From Natrinema sp046097095 (GTDB lineage Archaea; Halobacteriota; Halobacteria; Halobacteriales; Natrialbaceae), in NCBI RefSeq assembly GCF_046097095.1, contig NZ_CP175698.1, forward strand, positions 2,356,001-2,420,000: a stretch of 64,000 nucleotides of DNA, read 5' to 3'. The notes beneath the pieces were generated by a model. It had not been told where the DNA came from, ran no database searches, and saw only the letters and a program-made list of their open reading frames with translations. Below, piece by piece: positions 44,601 through 52,551 of the stretch; position 1 is the first letter of the stretch; every line of letters begins with the position of its first letter. The translations under genes and the position numbers were made by a program.

Positions 44601-44813
44601 CCCGCGGCCATCCGCGAGGGGAACGTCGACTTCATCGTCAGCCGCGACCGCGACTCGCTGGAGATGGCCGTCGAGGAGGAGATCCCCTACCTCTCGACGG
44701 AGGCCAGCGCCGAGGCCTACGTCGAGGCGCTCGATAGCTTCGAGGGCGACCTCGAGGTCGCCGCCGTCACCGACCGTCCGAAAGGCGCGGCCGAGTGGGG
44801 CCGCTCGGACTGA
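41637..44813 (+). CDS. carB: carbamoyl-phosphate synthase, large subunit
   Basis: A 1058-residue enzyme making carbamoyl phosphate for arginine and pyrimidine synthesis. The two ATP-grasp halves are evident: SGPIQIGQAAEFDYSG near residue 22 and the mirrored GGPIRIGQGVEFDYCS near 588, each followed by a glutamine-rich GGQT motif. The C-terminal regulatory part after EVMGTASDF is shorter than in E. coli, with much of the MGS-like fold missing. carA is not adjacent. A TATA-like TTATTA precedes the ATG by about 33 nt. Confidence 0.97.
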   Translation: MSTDTAADGETGDGRTILLIGSGPIQIGQAAEFDYSGAQACRALQEEGARVVLVNSNPATIMTDPEMADEVYIEPITTDAIAEIIRKENPDGVIAGLGGQTGLNVTAELAEEGVLEEHDVEIMGTPLDTIYATEDRDLFRQRMENIGQPVPKSTTIKLDEDESVSELTEDDLEERVHEAVDAVGGLPVIARTTYTLGGSGSGVVHEMDELLRRVRKGLRLSRNSEVLITESIAGWVEYEYEVMRDADDSCIIICNMENIDPMGIHTGESTVVTPSQIVPDEGHQEMRTAALDVIRELGIQGGCNIQFAWHDDGTPGGEYRVVEVNPRVSRSSALASKATGYPIARVTAKVALGKRLHEIENEITGQTTAAFEPAIDYVVTKVPRWPKDKFDDVDFELTTAMKSTGEAMAIGRTFEESLLKALRSSEYEPDVDWADVSDAELEEQYLERPSPDRPYAMFEAFDRGYTVEEVVELTGIFEWYTERYKNIADSTLAAQEGDFTEAAITGHTNATIASAAGADVDTVETEVPGRTYKQVDTCAGEFKAETPYYYSSRKNEFEAGPLKGDAAAGELEVDRDIESVIVVGGGPIRIGQGVEFDYCSVHAVRALRELGIDAYVVNNNPETVSTDYDTSDGLFFEPITAEEVADVAEATGADGVMVQFGGQTSVNIGEPLEDELERRGLDCEVMGTSVEAMDLAEDRDRFNALMDELGIAQPEGGTAFSKEEALDLAHDIGYPVLVRPSYVLGGRAMDVVYDDDELETYIEEAVRVSPEKPILVDDFLADAIELDVDAVSDGRNTILGGIMEHVETAGVHSGDSACMIPPRSLDEETLERVREVTEDIAEALKTTGLLNVQLAVRDGEVYVLEANPRSSRTVPFVSKATGVPIAKLAAQVMAGETLESLDAQEQVPDHTSIKEVVLPFDRLPGSDPRLGPEMKSTGEVMGTASDFGTAYWKAQQAAGNAVSEGTAVVDLDIDGFDNHFDVTEFDDVPAAIREGNVDFIVSRDRDSLEMAVEEEIPYLSTEASAEAYVEALDSFEGDLEVAAVTDRPKGAAEWGRSD

Positions 44814-44879
44814 CGAACTGACGGGCGACTTCCTCGGGTCGGTTTTGCCGTTTTCTTCGTTTTCGGGCGCAGCGACGGG

Positions 44880-45476
44880 TTAGTCCGCCCCGTTCTCGCC
44901 GTCGGTCTCGTCCGCGCCGCTCTCGGTTCCGATTCGACCGGCCGCCGACTCTCGCCGACCGGTCGCGGGAACGATCGCCGTCCCCTCGCTTGCGGCGAGT
45001 CCGTGGGGCGGCATGTTGTCGTACACCGTCTCGTACTCGCCGGCGGCCACTCGATAGGTCTCGTGCCAGATCCCGACGGCACTGTTCTCCCTGCGCTTCA
45101 GGTAGGTCCGCCAGCCGTCGACGTGCGAGCGGTCGCCGTCGCGGGCGTACGCCTCCAGCGCGTCGAACGACTCCCAGTACTGGACGAATTCGACGTGACG
45201 GATCCCCGGTCCGACCACCGTTCGACTGCCGAGCAGTCCGGAGTCCGGGTCGGCGCGGAGCTCGCGGACCATCCGCGGACCGAACAGGAGTATCGGAAGC
45301 CACAGATGGAATTTCCAGAGGGAGTTGATTCGCATGCCGATGTGGAAGACGACGAGTTCACCGTCGCGCTCCGCGGTGACTCGCCGTTCGATCGGTCCCT
45401 CTTGGCTCCGCAGTCTCTCCGTGCTCCTCGCCTCCGAATCGCCGTCCCGACGGTCGCGTATTGTCATTACACTCAT
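44880..45476 (-). CDS. DUF4188-family protein
   Basis: A 198-residue protein with a core of antiparallel strands and two aromatic helices: VVFHIGMRINSLWKFHLWLP, then IRHVEFVQYWESFDALEAYA and WRTYLKRRENSAVGIWHETY. This matches DUF4188, whose members resemble the antibiotic-biosynthesis monooxygenase (ABM) ferredoxin fold. The last ~30 residues are disordered. It is divergent from a Bat-type regulator; a 16-bp palindrome overlaps its promoter, suggesting it is that regulator's target. Confidence 0.82.
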   Translation of the reverse strand: MSVMTIRDRRDGDSEARSTERLRSQEGPIERRVTAERDGELVVFHIGMRINSLWKFHLWLPILLFGPRMVRELRADPDSGLLGSRTVVGPGIRHVEFVQYWESFDALEAYARDGDRSHVDGWRTYLKRRENSAVGIWHETYRVAAGEYETVYDNMPPHGLAASEGTAIVPATGRRESAAGRIGTESGADETDGENGAD

Positions 45477-45503
45477 GCTCGTGGCGCTCCCACTTGCCGG
45501 TTA

Positions 45504-45519
45504 CACTAACATGTTAGTG
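45504..45519. promoter_or_regulatory. 16-bp palindrome, probable operator
   Basis: CACTAACATGTTAGTG is a perfect palindrome 28-43 nt upstream of the DUF4188 start, overlapping where its TATA and BRE elements must lie. The divergent gene at 45603 encodes a Bat-type regulator, so this is the likely binding site. Confidence 0.55.
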
Positions 45520-45602
45520 AGATCTCCGAGTGACGACGCGCTCGACGGTACCGTCCGACGCGAATCCGCCGGCCGAGGCGCTCACACCGTCGTCGACACC
45601 CA

Positions 45603-46253
45603 ATGATTCGCGCCCGATTTCGCATCCAACTTCCCGACGGCATCTGGGTGCGGACCCTCTCACGGCGGTTTTCCGACGCGACCTTCGCGCTCCTGTCGGG
45701 CTACCGATCGGGGGAGACCGCGATCGAACTCGGGGAGGTCACGACGGACGCGCCCGACGCGGTCGTCGACGCGCTGCGGGCGCACCCCTCGATCCTCGAG
45801 TTCGAACCGCTGGAATCGACCGAGCGGGGCGTCCTCGGCAAGTACGAGACGACCGATACGGCGCTCTACGACTTCGTCGAGGAGCCGTCACTGCCGATCG
45901 AGTTTCCGGTCACGGTCCGGAACGGCCGGTTCGCGTTCGACCTGACTGGAACCCGCGAGGAACTCGAGGAGCTCCGGGCGACGCTCGAGGCGTCCGGACT
46001 GGCCCACGAACTCCAGTCGCTGGTGCACACCGCGGACACGGAGACGTTACTGACCGATCGGCAGCGCGAACTCCTCGAGATCGCGATCCGGGAGGGATAC
46101 TTCGAAGTGCCGCGAGACTGCACGCTCGCGACGGTCGCCGAAGCGGCCGGTATCGATAAAGCGACGGCCAGTACGGTCCTCCGTCGAGGCGAAGCGAAAC
46201 TGGTGAAATCGGCGCTCCCCGGTCCGGGACGGGCCGACCGACGCGAGCCGTGA
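45603..46253 (+). CDS. HTH-10 (bacterio-opsin activator-type) regulator
   Basis: A 216-residue regulator. The C-terminal ~60 residues are the HTH-10 domain (LTDRQRELLEIAIREGYFEVP, then TLATVAEAAGIDKATASTVL), while the N-terminal ~140 residues are a strand-rich sensor-like region typical of Bat homologues. It contains no receiver or GAF domain. Its divergent neighbour is the DUF4188 gene, with the 16-bp palindrome between them; a role in controlling that gene is inferred. Confidence 0.87.
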   Translation: MIRARFRIQLPDGIWVRTLSRRFSDATFALLSGYRSGETAIELGEVTTDAPDAVVDALRAHPSILEFEPLESTERGVLGKYETTDTALYDFVEEPSLPIEFPVTVRNGRFAFDLTGTREELEELRATLEASGLAHELQSLVHTADTETLLTDRQRELLEIAIREGYFEVPRDCTLATVAEAAGIDKATASTVLRRGEAKLVKSALPGPGRADRREP

Positions 46254-46266
46254 CGACTCGATCGGC

Positions 46267-46926
46267 TCAGCGTCCGAACCGGATATCGACGGTCGTCCCG
46301 TCGGTCTCGGACTCCTCGACACGCACTGCGGGGAGGACTGCGCACAGTCGCGTCGGGACGAGACTACCGGCTACCGTGCTGATCGCCGCGAGGCGTTTCC
46401 GACAGAGCGCGTAGATGCCCGCGAACGCCACGAGAGCGATCAGCGCGCGGTCGACGGCCGGCGCGGTCAGTCCGGAGCCGATCGCGACGGCCGCGAAGGC
46501 GAGACAAACGAGGAAGTCCTCCGGCGCGCCCGAGTAGCGGACGTACCGCCGCGGCCGGTGCCAGCGGCCGAGGACGTGGTTGTAGACGCCGTTGTCGGTC
46601 ACGGGGTTCCAGGGCTCGCGCTCGGCGCTGCCGCCGAGCACGTCGGAGACGGCATGGAGGGCCGCGGCCCCCGCGACGACCGTTGGGACCACGAGCGCCG
46701 TCCACCCCGTTAGCGCGACCGCGCCGAGCAGGGCGAGCGCAACGACCGAGAAGCCGACTGGGTAGTGTAGCGTTTTCCGATGGCTCGCCAGCAGGTCGGC
46801 GTCCGGCGCGAGCCCGCCGACGAATGCGGCCGCCAGCAGGAGCGGCCCGCCGACGTGATCGCCGAGGACCGGCAGCGCTACGACGGCGAGGGCGAGGGCC
46901 GCGAACCCGTGAGTGAGCGCCATCAT
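46267..46926 (-). CDS. membrane-bound metal-dependent hydrolase-like (DUF457/YdjM)
   Basis: A 219-residue membrane protein starting MMALTHGFAALALAVVALPV. The conserved DADLLASHR and HAVSDVLGGSAEREPWNP segments (His and Asp pairs) correspond to the metal-site motifs of the DUF457 family; enzymatic activity is assumed by name, not proven. About four to five transmembrane helices. It is convergent with the HTH-10 gene (13 bp between stops). An in-frame upstream extension to 47061 is polar and non-family. Confidence 0.78.
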   Translation of the reverse strand: MMALTHGFAALALAVVALPVLGDHVGGPLLLAAAFVGGLAPDADLLASHRKTLHYPVGFSVVALALLGAVALTGWTALVVPTVVAGAAALHAVSDVLGGSAEREPWNPVTDNGVYNHVLGRWHRPRRYVRYSGAPEDFLVCLAFAAVAIGSGLTAPAVDRALIALVAFAGIYALCRKRLAAISTVAGSLVPTRLCAVLPAVRVEESETDGTTVDIRFGR

Positions 46927-47107
46927 ATCGATACTGTCGGCTATGTAGTGCTCACTCCTGCTAAAGAGCGAGGCTTGCGTGATCGCATCCCTCGGTCCGG
47001 GAGTGGGCCGGCGCGAATACTCGAGGCTCTCCCACTCGGACTCCTTCGAGCCTTCTCTCACCCGAGACTCCTCGAGTGTGCGCTGCCGGTAGCGGCCGCG
47101 GCGACGT

Positions 47108-47812
47108 TCAGCGCAGCGAGGGGGTCTTCCGTCTCGCGTTGCCCAGAATTTTCGTCAGGTACTGCCAGGTCGTCGTCCGCCGGCCGACGGCGGCGGTCCG
47201 ACCTGTGCGCATCGACTCGAGGACGGCGTCGGTCGTCGGGGCCGCGTCCGCGGGGAGCCGCACTTCGGTGACGGCGCGGCCGACGTTTCCGGGCCGGTGG
47301 GCGTCACTGCCGCCGAATTTCGGATAGTCGCCGCGCATCGCGAACCGCGCTGCCTGTCGGTTGCGGACGTTCGTGATCGTGTGGGCGTTGTAGACTTCGA
47401 TCCCGTCGACTGCGTCAATCGCGTCGGCTCGAGCGCCGTGTCGGGACCGCTGGAACGGGTGGGGGACGACCGCGACGCCGCCCGCCGCTCGCACGTCTCG
47501 CGCGGTGTCGGCGAGCGGCCGTCCGGGTTCGGGGGCGGACTCGACGCCCATCGCGAGGAGGTGTCCCTCGGCGGTCGAGACCTCACAGCCGACGATGACG
47601 ACGAGCTCGAGATCGGCTGCGACCGCCGCGGCCCGGCGTGCGCCGTCGACCGCGTCGTGATCAGTGACGGCGATTCCGTCGAGACCCACGGCGCAGGCCC
47701 GTCGGACCAGTTCTTCCGGGGCCGTCACGCCGTCGTCGGAGGCGTCGGTGTGGACGTGGGTATCGACGCGGAGCGTTCGCGGTCGGCCGCCGCTCGCGGC
47801 GCGGCCGGTCAT
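47108..47812 (-). CDS. PHP-domain metal-dependent phosphoesterase
   Basis: A 234-residue protein of the PHP family. Metal motifs are visible: DTHVHTDASDDG near residue 16, a TDHD motif near 47, PHPF near 112, and GGSDAH near 170. Such proteins hydrolyse phosphoesters, for example histidinol phosphate or nucleotides; the substrate is not known. Its ATG overlaps the stop of the PssA-like gene upstream (ATGA at 47809-47812), so both are co-translated. A role in phospholipid turnover is a guess from that coupling. Confidence 0.88.
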   Translation of the reverse strand: MTGRAASGGRPRTLRVDTHVHTDASDDGVTAPEELVRRACAVGLDGIAVTDHDAVDGARRAAAVAADLELVVIVGCEVSTAEGHLLAMGVESAPEPGRPLADTARDVRAAGGVAVVPHPFQRSRHGARADAIDAVDGIEVYNAHTITNVRNRQAARFAMRGDYPKFGGSDAHRPGNVGRAVTEVRLPADAAPTTDAVLESMRTGRTAAVGRRTTTWQYLTKILGNARRKTPSLR

Positions 47813-48540
47813 ACGGAGCCGAACTCGAGGGCGAGCGCGAGTCCGGCGGCGGCCACCGCAGCGAGGCCGGCCAACACGTGGCTGATGTCGGTCTTGTAGG
47901 CCTTGTAGTCCGAGACCATCAGCGGGCAGGCGACGCAGATGACGAGCCCTGCTAGCCAGCCATTCCAGGGGGCGACGAAGGCGGCGAGGAAGTAGTTTGC
48001 GACGACGACGAGGTTCGTGTGGACGACGGTGGTGCCGTGATAGAAACTGGCACCATCGTCGGAGCCAAAGCCCTCGCTGTTGTGTCGAACCAGTCGGAGT
48101 CCGCCGAAGGCGAGGACGAGAAACCCGACGACGAGGCTGGCGAACACGCCCGGCGCGAGGACGAAGTGGTACAGAAGCACCGCCGGCACCAGATACGCGA
48201 AGATGTCGATGAACGAGTCGATCTGTCGCCCGAACGGCGAGGACGTGCCCGTGCGTCGTGCGTACCAACCGTCGGCTTTGTCGAGACAGAACGCGCCGAA
48301 CATGGCCAGCAGCGCCCAGTTCGGTTCCCCACTAACGAACAGGAGTGCGCTGGCCCACCCGACGAACAGCGCGCTGAGACTGATGTAGTCCGCGCCGGTG
48401 AGCTGTTCGAACACGTTCGTCCTGTCGGCCGTGTTCGTCACCCGCCGATCGGCGGGATCGACCCGGTTCCAGGCCCCTCGGATCACCTCTCGCAGTTCAC
48501 CCGTCATTCGCTCGTGTGGAGCGACTACAGGGATCGGCAT
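47809..48540 (-). CDS. pssA: CDP-alcohol phosphatidyltransferase (PssA-like archaetidylserine synthase)
   Basis: A 243-residue membrane enzyme with the CDP-alcohol phosphotransferase motif DKADGWYARRTG followed by GRQIDSFID (two Asp pairs that bind metal). Five or more transmembrane helices follow. In Haloferax the homologue PssA makes archaetidylserine and, with PssD, is needed for processing of PGF-CTERM proteins by ArtA. That assignment is by similarity. It overlaps the PHP gene. ATG 48540 is used; ATG 48507 would drop eleven residues. Confidence 0.85.
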   Translation of the reverse strand: MPIPVVAPHERMTGELREVIRGAWNRVDPADRRVTNTADRTNVFEQLTGADYISLSALFVGWASALLFVSGEPNWALLAMFGAFCLDKADGWYARRTGTSSPFGRQIDSFIDIFAYLVPAVLLYHFVLAPGVFASLVVGFLVLAFGGLRLVRHNSEGFGSDDGASFYHGTTVVHTNLVVVANYFLAAFVAPWNGWLAGLVICVACPLMVSDYKAYKTDISHVLAGLAAVAAAGLALALEFGSV

Positions 48541-48678
48541 AAGTCTGCCCTGAGAACTATTTACTTAGTACTGTTCTATATATCCAACACCGTCTATGGT
48601 CTCCTCGATACCGATCGGCAATCTGCTCGAGTCGCGGAGCGTCGTTCGAGTCGTTTCCGCCGCTCGACGGCTGGCTCA

Positions 48679-49248
48679 CTACACCGCTCGAGTCGAACGG
48701 TGCGAAAACGGTCCGACCCTGACGTAGCGCCGACGCCGACGGGGCTCGAATCCGTGACGCTCGAACAGTCGTCGGGACGGGCCGTTATCGATCGCGACGA
48801 GAGCGGTGGCGCACCGGGCGCCGCGTTCGCGCGCTTGTCGGCAGGCTTCGGCGACGATCGCCGTCGCGATCCCCTGATTTCGGTGATCGGGATCGACGAA
48901 GACGCGCCTAATGTACGCCCCGTCGAACGCGAGCGTCCGCTCCAGCGGACGGATCTCGTGGGCGGCGTCGATCGAGCAGAAACAGTAGCCCCGCAGCCGG
49001 CCGTCCTCGAGTGCAGCGATCACTCGCTCACCGGGGCGAAGCTCCTCGACCGGGGCATCGAGCACCGCCGTCTGCGTCGGTTCGCAGCGTTCCACCGAGT
49101 ACGCGCCCGTGCTCTCGGTGTCGACGGGAGCGTCCTCGAGCGGCGCGACGTACTCTAGCATTACCGTCGCAGTGAGTCCCAGTTGCGCGAGCGCGTCGTA
49201 GGCGGTGCGACCGTATCGGTTTCGGGTCAGCCGCCAGAGTTCGGGCAT
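48679..49248 (-). CDS. GNAT-family N-acetyltransferase
   Basis: A 189-residue acetyltransferase. The acetyl-CoA loop is in RRVFVDPDHRNQGIATAIV (Q-x-x-G-x-A pattern), and the final helix and strand ALVAIDNGPSRRLFERHGF is typical. The first ~60 residues vary and probably contact the substrate. The C-terminus is unusually Arg-rich (EPRRRRRYVRVG). The substrate cannot be told. A TATA-like stretch centred 28 nt upstream decides ATG 49248. Confidence 0.85.
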   Translation of the reverse strand: MPELWRLTRNRYGRTAYDALAQLGLTATVMLEYVAPLEDAPVDTESTGAYSVERCEPTQTAVLDAPVEELRPGERVIAALEDGRLRGYCFCSIDAAHEIRPLERTLAFDGAYIRRVFVDPDHRNQGIATAIVAEACRQARERGARCATALVAIDNGPSRRLFERHGFEPRRRRRYVRVGPFSHRSTRAV

Positions 49249-49270
49249 CGGTCGTCTTTCACCGTTGCTG

Positions 49271-49280
49271 GAATAAATAG
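49271..49280 (-). promoter_or_regulatory. TATA box of the GNAT gene
   Basis: On the minus strand it reads CTATTTATTC, centred about 28 nt before ATG 49248, compatible with a leaderless mRNA. Confidence 0.5.
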
Positions 49281-49399
49281 TTAGTGCCAGTGCTGAATCG
49301 ATACTCGCTTTCATCGTTCGAACCACCTGTTCTCGTTGTAGCTATATAGAATACTGTTGGTCCTTATAGGCGCTCGAGCGTTACCCCGGGTCGCGACTC

Positions 49400-50620
49400 A
49401 TGTCCGAACAGACCAGACGCGACGTCCTTCGGCTCGCGACCGCATCGACCGCCGCCGGCGCGCTCACGATCGGCTCGGCTGTTTCCGCACAATCGAACGA
49501 AAGCGGGTGGCAGCAGGCCGAATCGCCGACCGGAAAGGCGCTCAACGACGCCGTCGACACCGCCGCAGGGCCGTTCGCGGCCGGCGCCGACGGGAACGTT
49601 CTCGCGCGACGAGACGACGGCTGGCAGACGGTCGTCTCCTACGGCCCGCAGGCCCGGAGCCGCCGACTGACCGGGATCGACGCAACCGACGACGGTAAAG
49701 CGGTCTGGTTCGTCGGCGGCAGCGGCGTCATCGGCGAGTACAACGTCGAGACGAAGACGCTGACGAACTACTCCGCACCGAAGGGGAAGACGAGTACGTG
49801 GGAAGACTGCGCCGTGCGAGGCACGGCCGGCGAGAACGAGCGCCTCTACTTCGTCAACGGCTCCGGCGAGTTGCTAGTCGGCGTTCGTCAAGACAGCGGC
49901 GCGCTGAAGTATAGAGACGTTATCAAGCCCGGCGGTGGCTCGACGATTCCCGGTATCGACTTTCACTCGCGAAAGGTGGGCCACGTCTGTAGCACGAGCC
50001 AGTTCGTCGCGAAGACGGCCGACGGCGGGAGCACGTGGGAGCGAATCGGAATCGACTTCGCGGGCGGCGCGTTCTTCGACATCGCCAGCCGCGGGCCGAA
50101 AGATGTCAACGTCGCCGCCGGCTCCGGAATCATCTACCGCTACGACGGCTTCCGCTGGACGCCACACGTCGTTGACAATAAGCGTCGGGCCGTCCGTGCC
50201 GTCGACCGCGACGGGACCGCCGGGCTGGCGGCCGGCGACGGTGGGACGCTGTTCGAGCGCCAGTCAGCGGGCCAGTGGCGACAGTACCAGCCCGTGGTCA
50301 AATCGAAGCTCCGCGGCGTCTCGAAGGGAACGTCGTACGACGTCGCGGTCGGCGATGGAGGCACCATCGTCGAACGGCCGGCCGATGGGAACACGACCGA
50401 GACCACCGATGGGAACACGACCGAGACCACCGACGGGAACACGACCGAGACCACCGACGGGAACACGACCGAGACCACCGACGGGAACACGACCGAGACC
50501 ACCGACGGGAACAGCACGAATTCGACGGCGAACACGACATCGCTCTCGATGGACGCGCCCACCGCCGAACCGCTCTCGGTCGAGCGCTACGTCCAGGGGA
50601 CGTGGATCGACGACCGATGA
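49400..50620 (+). CDS. Tat-secreted beta-propeller protein with glycosylation-sequon repeats
   Basis: A 406-residue exported protein. A twin-arginine signal (RRDVLRLATASTAAGA) is at the start, without a lipobox cysteine. Residues about 40-330 have repeated phrases such as VWFVGGSGVIGEYN and STWERIGIDF, resembling Ycf48/BNR-type beta-propeller blades. Then five exact copies of DGNTTETT follow (residues 329-368), each giving an N-glycosylation sequon (Asn-Thr-Thr), and a Ser/Thr-rich stretch. The C-terminus has no clear PGF or sortase motif. A surface-exposed protein with a glycosylated stalk is suggested. Confidence 0.8.
   Translation: MSEQTRRDVLRLATASTAAGALTIGSAVSAQSNESGWQQAESPTGKALNDAVDTAAGPFAAGADGNVLARRDDGWQTVVSYGPQARSRRLTGIDATDDGKAVWFVGGSGVIGEYNVETKTLTNYSAPKGKTSTWEDCAVRGTAGENERLYFVNGSGELLVGVRQDSGALKYRDVIKPGGGSTIPGIDFHSRKVGHVCSTSQFVAKTADGGSTWERIGIDFAGGAFFDIASRGPKDVNVAAGSGIIYRYDGFRWTPHVVDNKRRAVRAVDRDGTAGLAAGDGGTLFERQSAGQWRQYQPVVKSKLRGVSKGTSYDVAVGDGGTIVERPADGNTTETTDGNTTETTDGNTTETTDGNTTETTDGNTTETTDGNSTNSTANTTSLSMDAPTAEPLSVERYVQGTWIDDR
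50384..50503 (+). repeat. five 24-bp tandem repeats encoding DGNTTETT
   Basis: Five in-frame 24-bp units, differing from each other at most by a synonymous GAT/GAC, followed by a partial unit that reads DGNST. Slippage could change the number of sequons without a frameshift. Confidence 0.9.
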
Positions 50621-50657
50621 CCGTTGCCAGTCCGTCCGCGACGGGCCCGACCTCGTC

Positions 50658-52319
50658 TCACTCGAGGGCGTACCAGTCGAATTGCTCGACCGCGTAGCGA
50701 TAGGAGATGACCGGTGCGAGTAGCCCGCCGATCAGGACGGTCCAGGCACCGATCGTGATCGCGCGTTCGGGGACCGTTATCGACGGCAGCGGCGTCCACC
50801 CGGAAAGCGACGACAAGAGGCTCGCGATCAGTTCGGGGGCCTCAAGGTAGAGGACGATCGCTGCGACGGCGGGCAACGCGATTGCGAGCGTGTAGACGAC
50901 GAAGGACGTCTTGCTCGGCATCACTGCCTCGCGGTTGTTCGTGACGTTGACGCTGTCAAAGCGGGGAAACGCCGTGCCGACACCGGCCGCCAGTGCCGGC
51001 GTGACGACGGCCCCGACGGTGGTGCCGGCGACCAGCACGGCGGTTCGCTCGAGCGAGAGCGGGCTTGCGAGGCCGAACGCTAGTGAGGCGACGAGCGCGA
51101 ACGGGACGCCGACGAGCGTACTGGCGAGAATGCGGCCGCGGATCGCCTGCCGGCCGGTGAGCGTCGAGGTCAGCACGGCCGGCAGGGCCGGCCCAAGATC
51201 GCCAAGCGGGTTGAGCGTAAACAGCACGCCGGCGGCCCAGACGACGTATAGACAGAACAACACGGCCACAAACGACGGGACCGTCCCGCTCTCGATGATC
51301 TGTCGGGCGAACCCGACGACGCCGAACAGCGGATAGGCAGCGTAGGCGAGCCGAATCGGTGCGCGCTTCGTCCGACGGATCGCGGTCACTGTCACGGTCC
51401 GAACCGGCCGCGAGACCCCACCGGAGAGCAGACCGGAGAGGCGGTCGGACGACGTCTCTTCTTCGATCACCTCGTCTTCGGTGCGTGCCGGATCCGAGAA
51501 CCAATGCTGTCGTGCGGAGGGAATTGCAACGGCAATCGCGAAGCCGGTCACGAGCGCAGAACCGACGATCGCACCGGCGAGGCCGGTCATCGATGGCTCG
51601 AGACCGGGGATCCCGAGTAGCAACACGTGGCCGGGCCAGCCGAGTGGGCTCGATTGTAACGCGGTGAACAGGGGTCCGAAGACCGTCTCGATCCTGTCGG
51701 TCATGAACACGCCGATGTAGGCGATCCAGAACGCAACGATCAGCAGGGTTCGATACTGGGCGACCGGTTCGTAGACGGTGAGCAGGTGATGGATCCAGAT
51801 GCCGATGACGAAGCCGACGGGGACGGCAGACAGCAAGATGAGCCCGATAAGCACTGGCGCGACGATCACCGGAAGCACCGTTCCTGCGCCGTACGCGAAC
51901 ATAGCCGCATAGAGGATCGAGGTCGGCAACAGCCAGAGCGCAAAGACGCCGATCTCCGTCGCGATAGCGCCGACGACGGTGTTCCGAACCGGCGTCGACA
52001 GCAGGAGAAAGGCCGGTTCGTCGATATCGGCGGCCGACGTGACCGTTCGCATGACCGTTATGAGGATCAGAAGGAGCCAGAAGAGGGCAGCGCCACCGGT
52101 CACGACGTCGGTCACCGTCTCGGCGGTGGCCGCGGTGACGGTCCCGCTCGCCACTTGCTCACCGAGTTTCGGGAGAATAAGCAGTCCAATGGCCGTGAGC
52201 GGCCCGAACATGCACAGGACGAGCGCGATTATCGCAAGTAGTTTTTTCTTATTGCCTGCCACTCTCCGGATTATTCGTCGGAGTTCCGTGCTGGCGATGG
52301 TCGCTGACGCGGTTCTCAT
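50658..52319 (-). CDS. ABC exporter permease-like membrane protein
   Basis: A 553-residue integral membrane protein with more than a dozen hydrophobic segments in two halves separated by a polar loop near residues 285-310 (SDPARTEDEVIEEETSSD). It resembles the large haloarchaeal ABC-2 type permeases. The ATPase gene at 52552 is divergent, 232 bp away, so the two probably form a transporter. The substrate is unknown. A start at ATG 52319 places a basic N-terminus ahead of the first helix. Confidence 0.72.
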   Translation of the reverse strand: MRTASATIASTELRRIIRRVAGNKKKLLAIIALVLCMFGPLTAIGLLILPKLGEQVASGTVTAATAETVTDVVTGGAALFWLLLILITVMRTVTSAADIDEPAFLLLSTPVRNTVVGAIATEIGVFALWLLPTSILYAAMFAYGAGTVLPVIVAPVLIGLILLSAVPVGFVIGIWIHHLLTVYEPVAQYRTLLIVAFWIAYIGVFMTDRIETVFGPLFTALQSSPLGWPGHVLLLGIPGLEPSMTGLAGAIVGSALVTGFAIAVAIPSARQHWFSDPARTEDEVIEEETSSDRLSGLLSGGVSRPVRTVTVTAIRRTKRAPIRLAYAAYPLFGVVGFARQIIESGTVPSFVAVLFCLYVVWAAGVLFTLNPLGDLGPALPAVLTSTLTGRQAIRGRILASTLVGVPFALVASLAFGLASPLSLERTAVLVAGTTVGAVVTPALAAGVGTAFPRFDSVNVTNNREAVMPSKTSFVVYTLAIALPAVAAIVLYLEAPELIASLLSSLSGWTPLPSITVPERAITIGAWTVLIGGLLAPVISYRYAVEQFDWYALE

Positions 52320-52551
52320 CGTCGATCACCGCGTTTCGATAGTACACTTCGCGACTGTGCGGGGTCCATAGTTCGACCCGCGTCGTGCGGCCAGTAAACT
52401 GTTTGGATTTCTGTCACCTGGTCCGACCGGCGTTGGGGCTCGAGCAGCGCGCTCTCATAGCACCGAACCCGTCCAGACCGCGCGACGAACGACGGCGCTG
52501 CTGCGGCGGAATATGACATACCTTTAACTACATCGGGGCGAAAGGAACCGT

